Shown here in pieces: positions 35,264 to 46,479 of a stretch of DNA of 64,000 nucleotides. The position numbers and the translations under genes are program-made. The first letter of the stretch is position 1. Every line of letters begins with the position of its first letter. The notes beneath the pieces are model-generated. The model made no database searches and had not been told where the DNA came from. It saw only the letters and a program-made list of their open reading frames with translations. The stretch comes from Asterella californica (Eukaryota; Streptophyta; Marchantiopsida; Marchantiales; Aytoniaceae). The DNA is taken from positions 17,174,001 to 17,238,000 of the forward strand of contig JAYKYS010000007.1 in NCBI GenBank assembly GCA_036924285.1, read 5' to 3'.

Positions 35264-35598
35264 AGTGAATTTGTTTACCTCTTGCGTCCATTAGCGCATC
35301 TATAAGTAAAAGAAAGAACAAATAATACTACTTTATTTCCTTGGTTGATTAATAATCAACTGTAAACAAAAGATTAATGCCAAACTGCCCAAGAGACTAC
35401 GTATACAGAAGAAAGTAGTTGCAATTATTTTTACATATAAGAGAGGAGACATTTGTACAAACGAGGTACAGGAAACTCTTAGAATACTAGTATTATACCT
35501 AAACACAGCTCAAAAAGGCAGATAAACATTGTATTATGGTCCCAACTCAAAATTAACCATGTAATATAGTTATTCTAGGTCATTTCCAATCATCATCT

Positions 35599-36785
35599 AA
35601 AAGGGGTGTTAAAGTTAAGCAAAAATATTCTTAAACGGGAAAAAGGTAAAAAAGGAATAATTATCAAATGATGACTTTTGTTTAGAACTTTGGATTGCTA
35701 AAGGATGCACTTGTGAGTTGACTATATTATTAATGCATGTAAAAGTTAAAAAAGTAGATTTTTTAAACCACAAGTTGCAGTATATAAGCAGCAATGTCTA
35801 CTTGTAATAAAAGTATCATAGCTTAGATGGTTGAGGTTTGAACATGTGGAGATAAAAGTCTCATGCTCTAATCCTGGTAGAAATTAAAATTTTTGTCAGA
35901 AAATCTCATTTTGGTTATAAATTATGACAAATGCTCTTGCGAAACTGATTTCAAAAAAATCAATTTCAGTTCTAGACGAGTTGATCATTGTAATGAAATA
36001 TTCACTCACTGTAACAGGAGTCTATTAGATAAGAGAATTTTTTAAAATTAAAAAAGATTTCTTTATTTGTGATAAACATCACAGTTTACTTTTTTGGCTT
36101 ATTGCTCAGCCGCCAGATCTCGGTTTGAAGACATCTACAGATAATTTTATAGATCTCAAGATTTTGATCATTTTGAGCCATAGATCACAACGAATAAAAA
36201 CATGACAAATAAGCCTAGTTTTGATAGGCTACCCACCAGAGCTAATCTCCAAAATATTTGAAACTGATTTAGTGAGATATCTCACCGTTAATATTGTGAT
36301 ACTTGTGGTAAAAAAAGAAAACTATAATGTATAAAAAGAAGTTAGCTTTGTATAGGAGAGTAGAGGACAATCGATTGCTTACTATCCATTTATGGAAAGA
36401 AAAAATCAAATAAAAATTTGAATATTTCATTTTCTAGAAAGAACCAGTGACATTTTCCTACTGACACCTCTTGAACTTTCAGCAGAAAACGTATGGGAAT
36501 TTCTGGTCATAGCCCGCGAACCAAGCATAATTAGCCAAATCTAGCTTTGACATGCATTATTGCATCATTAAATATTTTCCCCTCGGAAACTAAAAATCAT
36601 TACTTCAACTTCCCTACTGTAAACGAGTGAAAAGAAAGTATGAAACTCTCGCTGAATTCATCTACAAATATCTCCAAAAGTGCCAAAAAAAAACCTCCAC
36701 TAACTCTTGACCGAAATTCAAAAACCTACCAATCACAAGGGAAGAAATATTTGGAAAAAGTTACAACTTTCACACCCTTAATAGC
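35599..36785. mobile_element. MITE family M1, copy interrupted by a SINE
   Basis: The left end (AAGGGGTGTTAAAGTTAAGC, then AATATTC, AATAATTATC and TTGGATTG at 35600-35700) matches the left part of the M1 copy at 52322. The right end (AAAAACCTCC.., ATCACAAGGG, ACAACTTTCACACCC at 36688-36777) matches its right part. About 0.8-0.9 kb of foreign DNA, including the SINE copy at 35817-35945, lies between, so the SINE and possibly more inserted into the MITE. Exact insertion limits were not found. Confidence 0.6.
35817..35945 (+). mobile_element. tRNA-derived SINE-like copy B
   Basis: The head TAGCTTAGATGGTTGAGGTTTG (given here as words TAGCTTAGATGG and TTGAGGTT) is A-box-like. The B-box region TGCTCTAATCCTGG is decayed. 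The body words AAATTAAAATTTTTGTCAG, TTATAAATTATGACAAAT and CTCTTGCG follow and match the copy at 8800-8955. A short palindrome around TGATTTCAAAAAAATCA ends the shared part near 35970, and the same word occurs at about 20535. Confidence 0.65.
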
Positions 36786-36950
36786 CGTATGCGTTTACAT
36801 ATCAAGCATTTAGATCTTTGAATGAAGTTACAGTAAAGCGTAACTAAACTTGGTCGCGGTGAACATATTGCATTTGTTGGCTCACGCTAACCTTTCATTA
36901 AATCTTCATTCAAAGTTTGTATTGACGAGTTTCCAGATAAATTGGTATAA

Positions 36951-37315
36951 TAGGAGTTGTCAAAGTTAAGTCAGAATATTCTTATATGATTCTTAAAATG
37001 CCAAAACTTTTCGCGGCTAGCTTTTGTATTGAATCGCAGTTCAGTTTTAGTCGCACTGATGAAATGAAAATGTAGTATCTTTATTAATTATTTGTAATAA
37101 CTATTACATGGAATTATTATGATAAAGAATATATTTCTCTATTGTAAAAACATATGCACAAAATGGATGAACAATGAGTAAGAAAACATCCACTGCATTT
37201 TTCTGCATGTATCTCCAGAGGTGCTCACAAAAAACATCTGCAATCACTTCCCAGAAGTTGTAACTCTCTCCTGTGGACCCAAAATCTTTCAGAAAGATTA
37301 TAACTTTGACACCCA
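36951..37315. mobile_element. MITE family M1, 365-bp copy
   Basis: It begins TAGGAGTTGTCAAAGTTAAG and ends TAACTTTGACACCCA, which are inverted copies of each other. The interior words AATATTCTTA, GTATCTCCAGAGGTGC and AAAAAACAT match the M1 elements at 35.6-36.8 kb. TAGGGGTGTCAAAG-type ends resemble hAT-related MITEs. The target duplication could not be fixed. Confidence 0.65.
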
Positions 37316-37646
37316 AAGGTTGTAAGATTATTATCCCTGTATTCTTTCTTTTCCAGATAAAGGAGAAAACTACAAGTACAATCAATCATGACATTTTATT
37401 ACCGAAGGTACTTTTTTGGTATCAGCTGTACAAAAAGACCTTATGACATTATTTCTTTAGAGTAATGTGAATAAAAACATAGGAGAAATGACAAGTAGAA
37501 ACTGTTTTAATGTTGCACATACGTTTAGAACTGAACGACTACGAGTTCTCAAGTGAGAGAGACACATCTACAAAATTGAATAAAATATTTAAGTTTTAAT
37601 TGCTGTCATTGAGATACAGATACATAAGACCAGCTGCAACATAGAG

Positions 37647-38016
37647 ATTTACTTGACCGCATCTCTAGTAAGACTTACTCCACCTCTTTTAACTTTGTGG
37701 TATTTATCCATATCCTTGATTTGCAGTAGCGAGTTCAACAAGTTTACCGTTATGTAAAGACATTGCACTATGACAAATACGAGATAATATGAGTTGATAA
37801 TCTACTGTAAAGATATTTAAAATAACTTTTCATGTAGATACATGGCTGATGACTAACTTGCACTTCTCACATTATGATGATATGACGTTCTGATCTACTT
37901 AACATGCTATAGCCAATCAAGGGTGTGGTCAAATAACACAAAGTTAAAAAAGACGAGAGCAAGTCCGACAAACGTATTAAAAGTGTCATCAGTATTAGGC
38001 ATGCGATCAAGTAAAT
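37647..38016. mobile_element. MITE family M2, 370-bp copy
   Basis: Terminal inverted repeats are ATTTACTTGACCGCAT (37647) and ATGCGATCAAGTAAAT (ending 38016). The interior has no open frame. It shares the ends, TTATGTAAAGACATTGCACT and GGGTGTGGTCAA with the second copy at 61888-62379 (there TTACATAACG and GGGTGTGATCAA). No transposase is encoded, so it is non-autonomous. Confidence 0.75.
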
Positions 38017-39035
38017 TTCTAGATTGTAAAAAAAAAAAATAGATTAGAGAGAAAAAAGAGAACAAGCAAAGAACTAGGGAAAAGATTTGTGCTGGTCACG
38101 ATGAGAGCGCTCGGAATTGGTTTGTGGACGGGAGAAATTATTAAAATATACAGATTATAAATATAATATCTAATAATTTAATTCAAAACTTAAATCTAAC
38201 AAAACGCACAGTTACTAATTTTCCGAACATAACCCATATAAATGCAGAGACAAGTGCTTCAGAAAGTATAAACCCGGACTATATCACCAAACAAAATTAA
38301 TGAGCGTGCTGGTAAAAGAAAAACAAACTAAAAACCCTTACAGACTGCAGAGCAACGTTTCGCACATATCCAAACATAAACAAGACAAAGGTTCAGACAG
38401 AAGAATAAAGAAACAGGAGTACATCATATTGTAATACGGACACTATCCATGTGGCACTCTTGTCTAGAGTCTAGGCTAGGCCGGTGACAGACGAGCATTT
38501 TATTTTATATTATATAAATATTATTCTATTTTTGACAAGACGAGTATGGAGGACATACTCCGAGTTTCTTGAGTTTCTTCGATGGTGAGAAACATATGTG
38601 CCACAGAGTTCCGGCGAGAGCGGATGTAAAGATTACATTCTACGGACGGGATCATCATTGTGCTACCGAAGTCGTCCAACGGAATCGAGATCTAGTGTTA
38701 CGTGACGAACGTCTCTCCAGTCGGACAGTGTACTGCTGCGGTCAGCATCGGGCATCATATTTACCGACTTCACTTGACAACTTATGACTGTGTCTATTAT
38801 AGGTGTTTTTTATTCGTTTTTTATTCGTTTTTGCCTTGAGTTTCTACAGTAAGGAAGTTTAATACTCAAGGACTTCATTCTAAATCAAAAGAAATAAAAT
38901 TTCAAAATAAAGTAATATATTTCAAAATACATCCGTAATCTTTTTGTTAGAAAATCTTTTTTTTTTAGCTTTTACATGCACTAATAGCTTTTACAATGAT
39001 TATGCTGAATAGAATAGTCAGCTAACCACCGAACA
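38017..39035. other. No gene recognised
   Basis: A GC-richer patch at 38540-38790 has one 72-codon plus frame (38569-38787) with no recognised motif. GAGTTTCTTGAGTTTCTT at about 38562 and GAGTTTCTACAG at about 38838 are minor repeats. Confidence 0.3.
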
Positions 39036-39474
39036 ATAGCTCGAGAGGTACAACTAATGGTTCTCAATTTGCTGAGTATGGTTCTACGTTCAGGTTCTCT
39101 GCTTGGGGGTTGGTTACATTATTCTACTTCTTTTCGTCGGGTCCTGAAAGTTACTGATTCCTCTCCAAAAATTATTTGATAGTGTCCACACATTGGATAT
39201 GGATGTGTTCCTTATCTCTTCTTTAGACAAGTGTAACTCTCTAACCTCAAGATACTGGAATACATGTTGTCAACATATTTTTGGTCGTGTCCACACCTTG
39301 GATATGGATGTGTTTCTTATCTCCTCTATTTTAACTCTCTAACCTTAAGATACTGGAATACATGTTGTCTTAAAAGAAAGTGGATTCCTAGGTGTGCTCC
39401 TTACCTCCTTGTTAGATAAATGTAACTTTTTAACCTCAAGATACTGGAATAAGTGTTATCTTAAAATAGAGTGG
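39036..39474 (+). repeat. tRNA-like head followed by a three-unit minisatellite
   Basis: 39036-39110 has an A-box-like ATAGCTCGAGAGGTA and B-box-like GGTTCTACGTTC, weaker than the other SINE heads. From 39181 three units follow, with starts near 39181, 39286 and 39385, of 105, about 98 and about 90 bp. Each carries GTGTCCACAC.TTGGATATGG (in the first two), GTGTKYCTTAYCTC, AACTCTCTAACC and AAGATACTGGAATA in order. The tandem repeat is certain; the SINE reading of the head is tentative. Confidence 0.6.
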
Positions 39475-40955
39475 GTTCTTAAATTTGTTCATGCTTACGG
39501 GCTTCTATGTTTTCTCTGTACTGATTTACTATTTATATAGTATATTATTTGATCTTGTCGTCAGGTATTATATTCATTTCCTACTTACAAAACAAAATTA
39601 AAATAAAGGTAAACTCTTAGGCAATTGTAAAATATGACTACATAAAGTTACTTGAGGACAAACGGTGACAAAGTAAGATTAGCAAAATCATTTGGAGATG
39701 TTATGTTATACAGTGGTTTGCTTATGAAGTATCAAGAGAGAAAAAGAAAGAGGAGAGAAAACCTTGAGAAACCAGGATTTCTCACTTCCTTTAAAAATAA
39801 AGCTAAGATTTTATCTTTAGCTAAGAATCCTATATGGGGTTGTAATTATTGTGTAGTATATCTTTAGTTCAGTACTATCATTCTTGGTTTCACATACGGA
39901 GATATTTAAGGTGGAAGTGGGTGTAATCTGAACCATAACAAGGGAGTTGGCATGCAGTGTTTTTGCGAGGTTATTATGCCTTAATTTCACTGTAAACTCT
40001 TAAATTCAGTAAACTACCTAGAAAGTGGCTCTGCAGACTTGGTGAAGTAAAACACTGGAATTTGCATAAATTTATCAGATCTCCTTTCGGAAACAAGTTT
40101 TATTGTTTTCTATTTCAAGAAAATATATATACTCGCATTGTTCTTTGATAGACTACTAGATTTTACCTGGAAAAAAATGTATAATGGTGAGTAGTGTTCG
40201 CGAAATTCAAAAGTAAACGAGAAATATCTTTCTCTGAATTTTTATTTCCTAATATTAGAAATATACAAATGTAAAAAATATAAAAGATAATTCATGTCCG
40301 TTCCAGGTGGCTGGCTGGCTGCACTAAGGGGATATTCTAAAATGTATCCTTTGTTCAGATTTCACGTACTGATTGCTAAAATCTTGTCTTACTAAAGATT
40401 TTAAATTACCTAAGGTCAATTGCCTACTTAATTAAACAGAGGGAAGAGACAGAGAAAGAGGTTGGGTGGATCTACCTAAGGATAGCAGGGTACAATTCTA
40501 CAATATTCTAATATACATATATAATATACCTGGGGTTATCTTACCTTTTAGCATATCTTTTCAAATTCGCTCCAAATGTATGAATCATGGAACTAAATGT
40601 TTAATACTCCCAATGGCATTGCTTGCGGAGCACTTCAATTGACTGAATCAGACGATGAAGTCTCTAAAGGAAGGAAAAGTATCACTCCCGTCAGATATAT
40701 TAGAGCGTGTGAAAGCTCAGAGAGAGTCTCTAACGTCCAAAAAGGAAAGAGCTGTAGTTTACTGGAAGAATGGTTTCTATAGAGTCGTGAACCGTTTACA
40801 GTAGTATTTGTTAATTGATATAGTTATTTTAGTTTGTAGTAAAAGAAATTTATACAAAATAGAATGAATTATTTTAATCCTAAACTATCTTATTGCCAAA
40901 ACTTACGGCTGAATCCGAGAAAAGAAAGTAAAAGACACCCGCTGCATTTTCCTAT
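39475..40955. other. No gene recognised
   Basis: AT-rich, with small frames at 39652-39867 and 40597-40782 that show no motif. The final 80 bp (GAAAAGAAAGTAAAAGACACCCGC) resemble the right half of the M1 MITE. Confidence 0.35.
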
Positions 40956-41000
40956 TAGGGGTGTTAAAGTTAGGAGGAATTATTCATCCACGAGCGGAGC
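40956..41000. repeat. MITE family M1 left end
   Basis: TAGGGGTGTTAAAGTTAGG followed by AATTATTCATCC matches the left end of the M1 copies at 35.6, 52.3 and 54.4 kb. No matching right end was found, so it is a truncated copy. Confidence 0.55.
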
Positions 41001-41580
41001 AATCTTTGTAATAACTCATCGACGACTGATGTGTGGAGTTTACGACGTCCAACTTTGTGACGGCACTACATCCTACCAAAGCGAGATTCAAAATTGGTGC
41101 AAAGATAAAGAATTTTCAGAGTGGATGGACAAAGACAGAAAGTCACAGTTTAGACACGCGAGGATCGAACAGCGAACAACAGAAAGCGCGACATCGGTCA
41201 AAGTCGTGCTTAACGCACTCGATCCAGCAAGCCATCGATCCAAATCGTGCTTTGTGCAGGGATCGATCACTTCGGTGAGAGGAAAATCACTTTTAGTGCA
41301 CCGAGATCAAAAATCACTTTCAGCATGCGAAGCACATCGTCCTACCCCGCACATATCACGTTTAGTGAGCCGAGGTGGCTCAGTGCATTTGCGCCTCAGT
41401 GCACAATCACCCTCAGTGCCGTAGATACTTGATGAGGATCTTAAACATGACAATGCAAAGTATTGATTACTTCTTACTTAAATAACGACTAACTTGATAT
41501 GATGGTGAACATGAGAGTACAAAGACCACCCACTTCTTGAGAAATAACATTCAATTTGTGTGAAGTAATGGAGGAGTGGA
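41001..41580. other. Degenerate short repeats, no gene recognised
   Basis: A stretch at 41160-41420 has recurring GATCGA, AATCAC(T/C)TT and CAGTGC words, which opens a 186-codon frame at 40864-41424. The frame starts within a MITE and has no domain, so I do not call it a gene. Confidence 0.4.
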
Positions 41581-41612
41581 AGAAAGAACTTTGAAAACGA
41601 GAGCGCGAAAAT

Positions 41613-42626
41613 ATGACGAGTGAAGAGAATAAGTCAGATGCAAACAGTTTCGATGAGATCGAGAGTGATGTAGGAAGTATCGATAGAGTTCCTCTCGTTG
41701 AGAGTGATGTAGGAAGTAGCGATAGAGTTCTTATCGCTTTGGTCCCCAAAACTCTCAAAGCGGCGAAGAAAGTGAAGATTTGTCTGAATTCAGATGATTA
41801 TGAGAAAATTGTAACTCACATCGAGGATGAAGAGAACTTTGTCACGTTACACGGAGCATGATGGAAGATCAAAGTTGGTATGAGAAAGCCACTGCGTTTG
41901 GGATTATGACTGGTCAACTGTCAGAAAGAACAGATTCTCAACAGTGACAGGTGTTGAACTGAAGAAACAATTTGACCGCTACGTAGATATATACAAGAAA
42001 GCGAAAAAATTCAAGATAGCATAGATGGAGGACTTAGTGAGGATGAGATGTTGACAGGGATGACATCTGAGGAAAAATTGAAGAGAAAATGTCCTCACTT
42101 CTTTCAGATGAATATTGTTTTTCGGAAGTCGTGCGAACATTGATCCTCCTGCTCTATATTCCTGAGGATTACCGTCAAAAGAAGACATCTTAGGTTATGA
42201 CTCTGAGTGCCAAGCCGAGAGTTCACTTCCACGTTATGATCTTGGAATACGTGATTTGAAGAAGATGGAGACATGGATATTTCACAGTGCCGATATCAAG
42301 ATTTTGAGAAAGAGACGAGTCCTATTGCTCAAGATGAAACTATCGATGAAGACGAGGAAGGAGGAAACGGAGAGACTAGCGGAAGAACCTCTACTGTCTT
42401 AGATATTCTTCAGTCTGCGCACGAGACATGTAGGAATCGGAGATCGTCAAACAGTAGAAACATGAAAGTGGATGTGTTGAATTTGTATGAAGAGAGTATC
42501 AAAGAGAAAGTCCAGTATAGAAAAGTTTATGTTGAATATCCTATGACAACATCGGAAGAGAAAAAAAGAGCTAGAGAAAGTCACGAGAAAGAACAAAGTA
42601 GAAAAAGACACACTTCATTGATCTAA
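41613..42626 (+). pseudogene. Harbinger-type ORF1 (Myb/SANT-like DNA-binding protein), decayed
   Basis: PIF/Harbinger transposons carry, beside the transposase, a Myb/SANT-like protein that helps it bind DNA and enter the nucleus. Here, in three frames, the plus strand gives DDYEKIVTHIEDEENFVTLHG, cut here before a stop, followed by KATAFGIMTGQLSE, TGVELKKQFDRYVDIYKKAK, TGMTSEEKLKRKCPHFFQMN with IVFRKS, and NIDPPALYS. This order (W/Y-x-K-I-V, N-F-x-x-L-H-G, Y-K-K-A, C-P-x-F-x-x-M) fits that family. An acidic stretch (DETIDEDEEGGN) and a basic charged tail (EEKKRARESHEKEQSRKR) end the protein at 42626. At least three frameshifts or stops break it. It faces the transposase gene at 47.1-48.5 kb. 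Assignment rests on pattern, not on a search. Confidence 0.6.
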
Positions 42627-42904
42627 GTCATCATCCAATACACTTAACGTCAAGAATTCAGTGTGTGTCGCGTTCCTTTTATTCGCAACTGGATACTGAT
42701 TTCTCTTAATGATATCTATAATGTCATGATAAAATACTCTTTTGTAATTATTAGAACCTCTGGTAAAAAATACAATTTTCACATTTGTCATACACCCTAG
42801 AGCAGGTGCAATAGGTGCTCGTGGCGCTACTGCAGAAACAACAAAAATCGACAGAGGCACAACAAGAGCAACATGAACAGTAAAATTTTCAATCGGCGGT
42901 TGTC
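42627..42904 (-). other. Probable tail of the Gypsy gag region
   Basis: A minus-strand open frame (42615-42908) continues past the gag, but no motif such as a zinc knuckle was seen. Confidence 0.3.
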
Positions 42905-43470
42905 TCATCTGAGAACAACCCGAGACTTTGATCTCATCCCTTGAATCGCTTGTCTGGTGACGATCATCCTACCTCGATGTTGTCTTGCAAAGGTTGTTAT
43001 TGCTTCCTCTACTCTTCTCTCGTCGAATGTAACACCCCCTTTCACAGCGTGATCGACCAACATGAAACATAAATGGTTTGTTGTGGTATCATCAGTAGCT
43101 CTAAGAAAGAGCTTAGTCTTCCTTGTGTCCAATATCAACTTCTCTAAGTTAGAAAGCTATCTATATCTTCTGTCAAATTCTCTCATTAATTTGTTCTTTC
43201 CCATCGATACTCCAGGTTGTTATTCGATCCAATCAAAGAAGGTCCTTCTCATACTCTCATTGAGTCTTTTATCAAGAAACTCTTCTCTCAATGCACGCTA
43301 AAAGTTGAACCAACCTCCCAAGTGTGTCCTATGTGCTCTCTCAACTCAAGGACTATAGCTAACTCAAAGCTAATGATCATTTCTGCTTCAGTTGCTCTTA
43401 CTAACTCCATCTCACCTCTGTACTCGTGAAGGTACCTAGAGACATCTTTGCCTTCAAAGCACCCACATCA
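42905..43470 (-). pseudogene. Ty3/Gypsy Gag, decayed
   Basis: On the minus strand the reading starts CFEGKDVSRYLHEYRGEME, the 'F.G.nv..fl..yE' start of plant Gypsy gag. It goes on with HIGHTWEVG, RRTFFDWIE and QPGVSMGKNKLMREFDRRYR, then LDTRKTKLFLRATDD (the 'L...K..lFl.a.d' block), GGVTFDERRVEEAITTFARQ. Order and spacing fit a retrotransposon capsid of about 200 residues. Two stops and one frameshift, near 43230, disable it. It is oriented opposite to the Harbinger ORF1 beside it and looks like an insertion between the Harbinger pieces. No pol was found next to it. Confidence 0.75.
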
Positions 43471-43717
43471 TCCAATGATTGCTTGCAGAGCTTTGGTAGA
43501 TCACAGTTTGATCCCTCTGACAGTAGGTTGCTGTTGGATTAAGCTTGCTAGCACTTGCAAGACTCACTATGGCATGTGTAGTGAACGAGGTATAAGCATG
43601 ACTTCGGCTCGAGGATCTCCGGAGAAAGACAAGAGTCGGACACTACGAGAAAAAAAACCGTTTCTTATGACATTTAAGTCGCAACACGATTTACATCTAC
43701 GCATCAATTGAGAATGG
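43471..43717. other. No feature recognised
   Basis: Short stretch between the gag start and the unknown spliced frame. A 79-codon minus frame overlaps it without motifs. Confidence 0.35.
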
Positions 43718-44613
43718 ATGGATAAAGAATGTATCAGGCGAGCCTTGAGCGAAATAGATGAGGATGCGCTGGAAAAGCTGGGATTGTTGATTGCTCTCTC
43801 GTTCAAATTTGCTCGTCCAGACGTAAGTATTCAAATCAAGTCCCTTGCTTTCTCTCGGGTTTAACTCTATTCGGTTTAACTAGTTATAGTAAGCTTAGGG
43901 TTTTCTAACCGTGTATGTTTAATCGTTAAATGTACAGTCACTCATTTATATACCTTATAGTTATAATTATGTTCATTGTTGGTCTTGTTTTATCTTCTGA
44001 GAATAAGTATTTGTACTTATCGTAATCTTTGTTTCTATCAGATTGGACTCTGTGCTGATTTCATCCAATCTTATAATGCAGAAACACGAGTGGCCAAAAT
44101 TGGTGATCGCGGATTGAAGTTGATTCTTGACTTAATCTGCAAAGCTTTTGTTGTCTCCGAAGATTGTGTGCCATTATCGCCGTTCGTGAGACACATCAGA
44201 ATAGATGATTGGTTTCCTGATAAAGTTGAGAAGAGATACTTCACAAAGGAATGTGTTTTTCTTGACTGGATATATGCTTTTCAATACTTGAATGCGGTTC
44301 TCTTAACGAAAAAAAACCTAAAGCTGTTACCTGTCAACTTGTCTTATATGTTAAATCTAAAGTAGAAGGAGTAGATGTGGATTACGATTGGTTTCTGTTC
44401 ATATTTGAGAACTTGGAAGCAGAAGTGTTGCATCCACAAAAACACGTCATAGAACAGAAGAAAAGAGGATCCGTAGAAACTTTCTGCGGAATGACTTTAA
44501 CTCATCTCATGCGGCATTTGGGTATCTTGAGCAAAGAAACCTTAGTATTCTCCATCTCCACTTTGTATGTGAGAATACTCATCAAGATATCCACCAGGCA
44601 GAGCTTCACGTGA
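43718..44613 (+). pseudogene. Unrecognised two-exon gene remnant with an A8 frameshift
   Basis: I do not recognise the family. Exon 1 is 43718-43822 (35 codons from ATG, MDKECIRRALSEIDEDALEK, then LGLLIALSFKFARPD). A GTAAGT donor and a TTTCTATCAG acceptor bound a 219-bp intron (43823-44041), in phase 0 on both sides. Exon 2 from 44042 reads IGLCADFIQSYNAETRVAKI, then DRGLKLILDLICKAFVV and DWFPDKVEKRYFTKECVFLD. At a run of eight A's (44309-44316) the reading must shift by one base to continue as NEKKPKAVTCQLVLYVKSKV, DYDWFLFIFENLEAEVL and HLMRHLGILSKE, with a stop at 44611. Hydrophobic and charged residues alternate as in a folded helical protein. It sits inside the transposon block, so it may belong to an element rather than the host. 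A sequencing error at A8 could also explain the shift. Confidence 0.4.
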
Positions 44614-44639
44614 GACACATTGATGCAGGTACCATGAAA

Positions 44640-44884
44640 TCCTCTTCTCACTGTTTAATGTAGGTAACATGAAATCCTCTTCTTACTGTTTAATGTACTT
44701 TCATTTGTTCCTACTGCTCTTCTCATTGTTTTATTTTCTCCGAGCTATTCTCACTGTTTTCTATTATTTGTTTGTCTCTTCTCACTGCTCACTTTTTATG
44801 TTCTTCCCGCTCTTCTCACTGTTCTACTTTTATTCTCACTGTTTTTCTAGTGCTCTTCTCAATGTTCTTCTCACTATTTTACAC
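44640..44884. repeat. Degenerate CTCTTCTCACTGTT array
   Basis: About a dozen copies of a 14-20-bp unit, TCTTCTCACTGTTTTA and variants, pyrimidine-rich on this strand. It opens an 84-codon frame that I treat as an artefact. Confidence 0.75.
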
Positions 44885-45000
44885 TCCGAAAGTAATTCTA
44901 TTTCTAGTGAAAGTTGTTTCTAAGGTCTTGTTTTAATGTTGATACCTATTTGTAATGAAAGTTGTTTGTATAGTCTTGTTTGTATAGTAGTTTCTACAGT

Positions 45001-45120
45001 TGCATAAAGCTCAATGCGACTCGGGATCTAGGTTGCATTGAGCTTGATCCGCACTAGGTCGCACTGAGCTTGATCGCATTGCGATCGGACCAAGTCGCTC
45101 TGACCTCAGTGCGATCGGCT
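45001..45120. repeat. Short repeats of GCACTGAGCTTGATCG
   Basis: Four to five units of about 20-30 bp, such as GCATTGAGCTTGATCCGCAC and GCACTGAGCTTGATCGCATT, lie directly upstream of a TATA box. Similar GCACT/GATCG words occur at 41160-41420 and 46480-47045. Confidence 0.6.
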
Positions 45121-45144
45121 TGAGATTTATTTTATTTATGTTTC

Positions 45145-45152
45145 TATATAAG
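45145..45152 (+). promoter_or_regulatory. Possible TATA box
   Basis: TATATAAG within TTCTATATAAGATC. A start about 30 bp downstream would be near 45176, after the first ATG (45166) but before the ATG at 45278. Confidence 0.35.
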
Positions 45153-45165
45153 ATCATTCGATATT

Positions 45166-46254
45166 ATGCTCAACAAGAGGAAAGAGGAGGAGGAACTAGA
45201 TGTTCAGCTCACGAGTAAAGGGAAGAGGAGAATACTTTGAATCCCAAAATAGCGGAAGCTAGCTAGAGAGAGGAAGAATGAAAGAGCAACTGCAAACACA
45301 ACAACAAACAATTGCGATAAATTCGGAGGAGTTGGAAGCGCTAAAAGCGGAGGTCACTCGTCTTCGTTCTACAAAACTCTTTTATCCAAGATTGACTGAT
45401 CCGACTCTGGTCAGGAGAAAACTGCTGATTCTGGATATGAAAGAGTTCTTGATAAAAGTGGGACGTAACAAGTTGGAACTCCAAGGAGCCAAAGCGAGAG
45501 GTTACAGGGTTGAAAGTTGCAGAAAGTATTTGCTCTATGTGGTACGGGAAGAGAGCGAAAGAGTTCATAGAAATCTGCTGTCAAGATTTTCAAGTCCTGA
45601 TATGGACATCGCGTACACTGAGTAACTATAACGCAATTCTTCGATCTATGGAGAACAAGAAGTACTTCCTTGTAGGGATCACGTGGGGCCAGGTAAATTA
45701 GATGGTATGGTATCAAATGCTTTTAAGTTTTCTCGGTTTTGTATTTGCTTGTACTTACCTTATCGTAAAATTTATTTATGCAGATTTGTAGAATCTTTGG
45801 ATAACCCATGTGTACATGTTTCAAGACGACCAGAGAAGCTGGCACGAGTAATTACTTGTATCTGAAGGATTTCTCTCGTATAACTTATGTACACGAGATT
45901 GTTTGTTAATCGATGATTCTCTCGAAAAGAATAAGATTAATCATCCATTCAATGCAATTCATCTCCCTTCTTTTGTGACATGGACAGTGATGACTATCTC
46001 TTGAGTATACTTTTGCCATGGTTGAAGACACGAGGAAGCAACACCCTAGGGACCCCAACTTATGTCCGAGCAAAATATACACAAGCTGTTGGACGAGATC
46101 GTTTTATCACTCTTAAAAACTAATGGGGCACTATGTCTGAGGAAGAACTCAACTTGATATGGCGTTCTTGCACTATCCTTCAGCAGTCTGAGTTTTTTAC
46201 CAAACTCCAATCATGTTAATCATTTGTCAATAAAGTCATGTTATTTTCTGGTTC
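45166..46254 (+). pseudogene. Unrecognised gene remnant with a polyA signal
   Basis: Not recognised. Coding-like parts are, in order: MLNKRKEEEELDVQLTSKGK at 45166; MKEQLQTQQQTIAINSEELE with a leucine-spaced, coiled-coil-like run at 45278-45390; a frame change near 45510 to KVAESICSMWYGKRAKEFIE and then ENKKYFLVGITWGQ; a GT donor at about 45694 and a TTTATGCAG acceptor at about 45782; ICRIFG, a stop, and NYLYLKDFSRITYVHEIV. A last part, MDSDDYLLSILLPWLKTRGS from 45980, continues to SEEELNLIWRSCTILQQSEF and stops at 46217-46219, with one internal TAA at 46121. AATAAA follows at 46229-46234. Order, splice sites and polyA signal suggest a once-functional gene, perhaps an element's own. It could share an origin with 43718-44613. 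Confidence 0.35.
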
Positions 46255-46479
46255 ACAACAAAATCTATGTTTGTACACCCCGTGTTTGATTTTTGATACT
46301 TGTGTTACTGCGACACTTGTGACTCGTTGAGTGTGATTTTTGTTTCTACCGCTGCAAACTAGTGCTTATCAATACTAATACTTGTAAATAGTACTTATCA
46401 CTACATCGATTTAGTAAGAGGATACAGTTCTATCACACTCACAGCGGAACTGCACTCATGTAAACAGTGCGATCAGTGC

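Noticed and set aside
39181..39474. CRISPR-like or clustered-repeat array
   Set aside because: The units are adjacent and degenerate with no spacers, and this is a plant nuclear sequence.
40864..41424. 186-codon plus-strand frame
   Set aside because: It begins inside a MITE end and runs through short repeats; no domain recognised.
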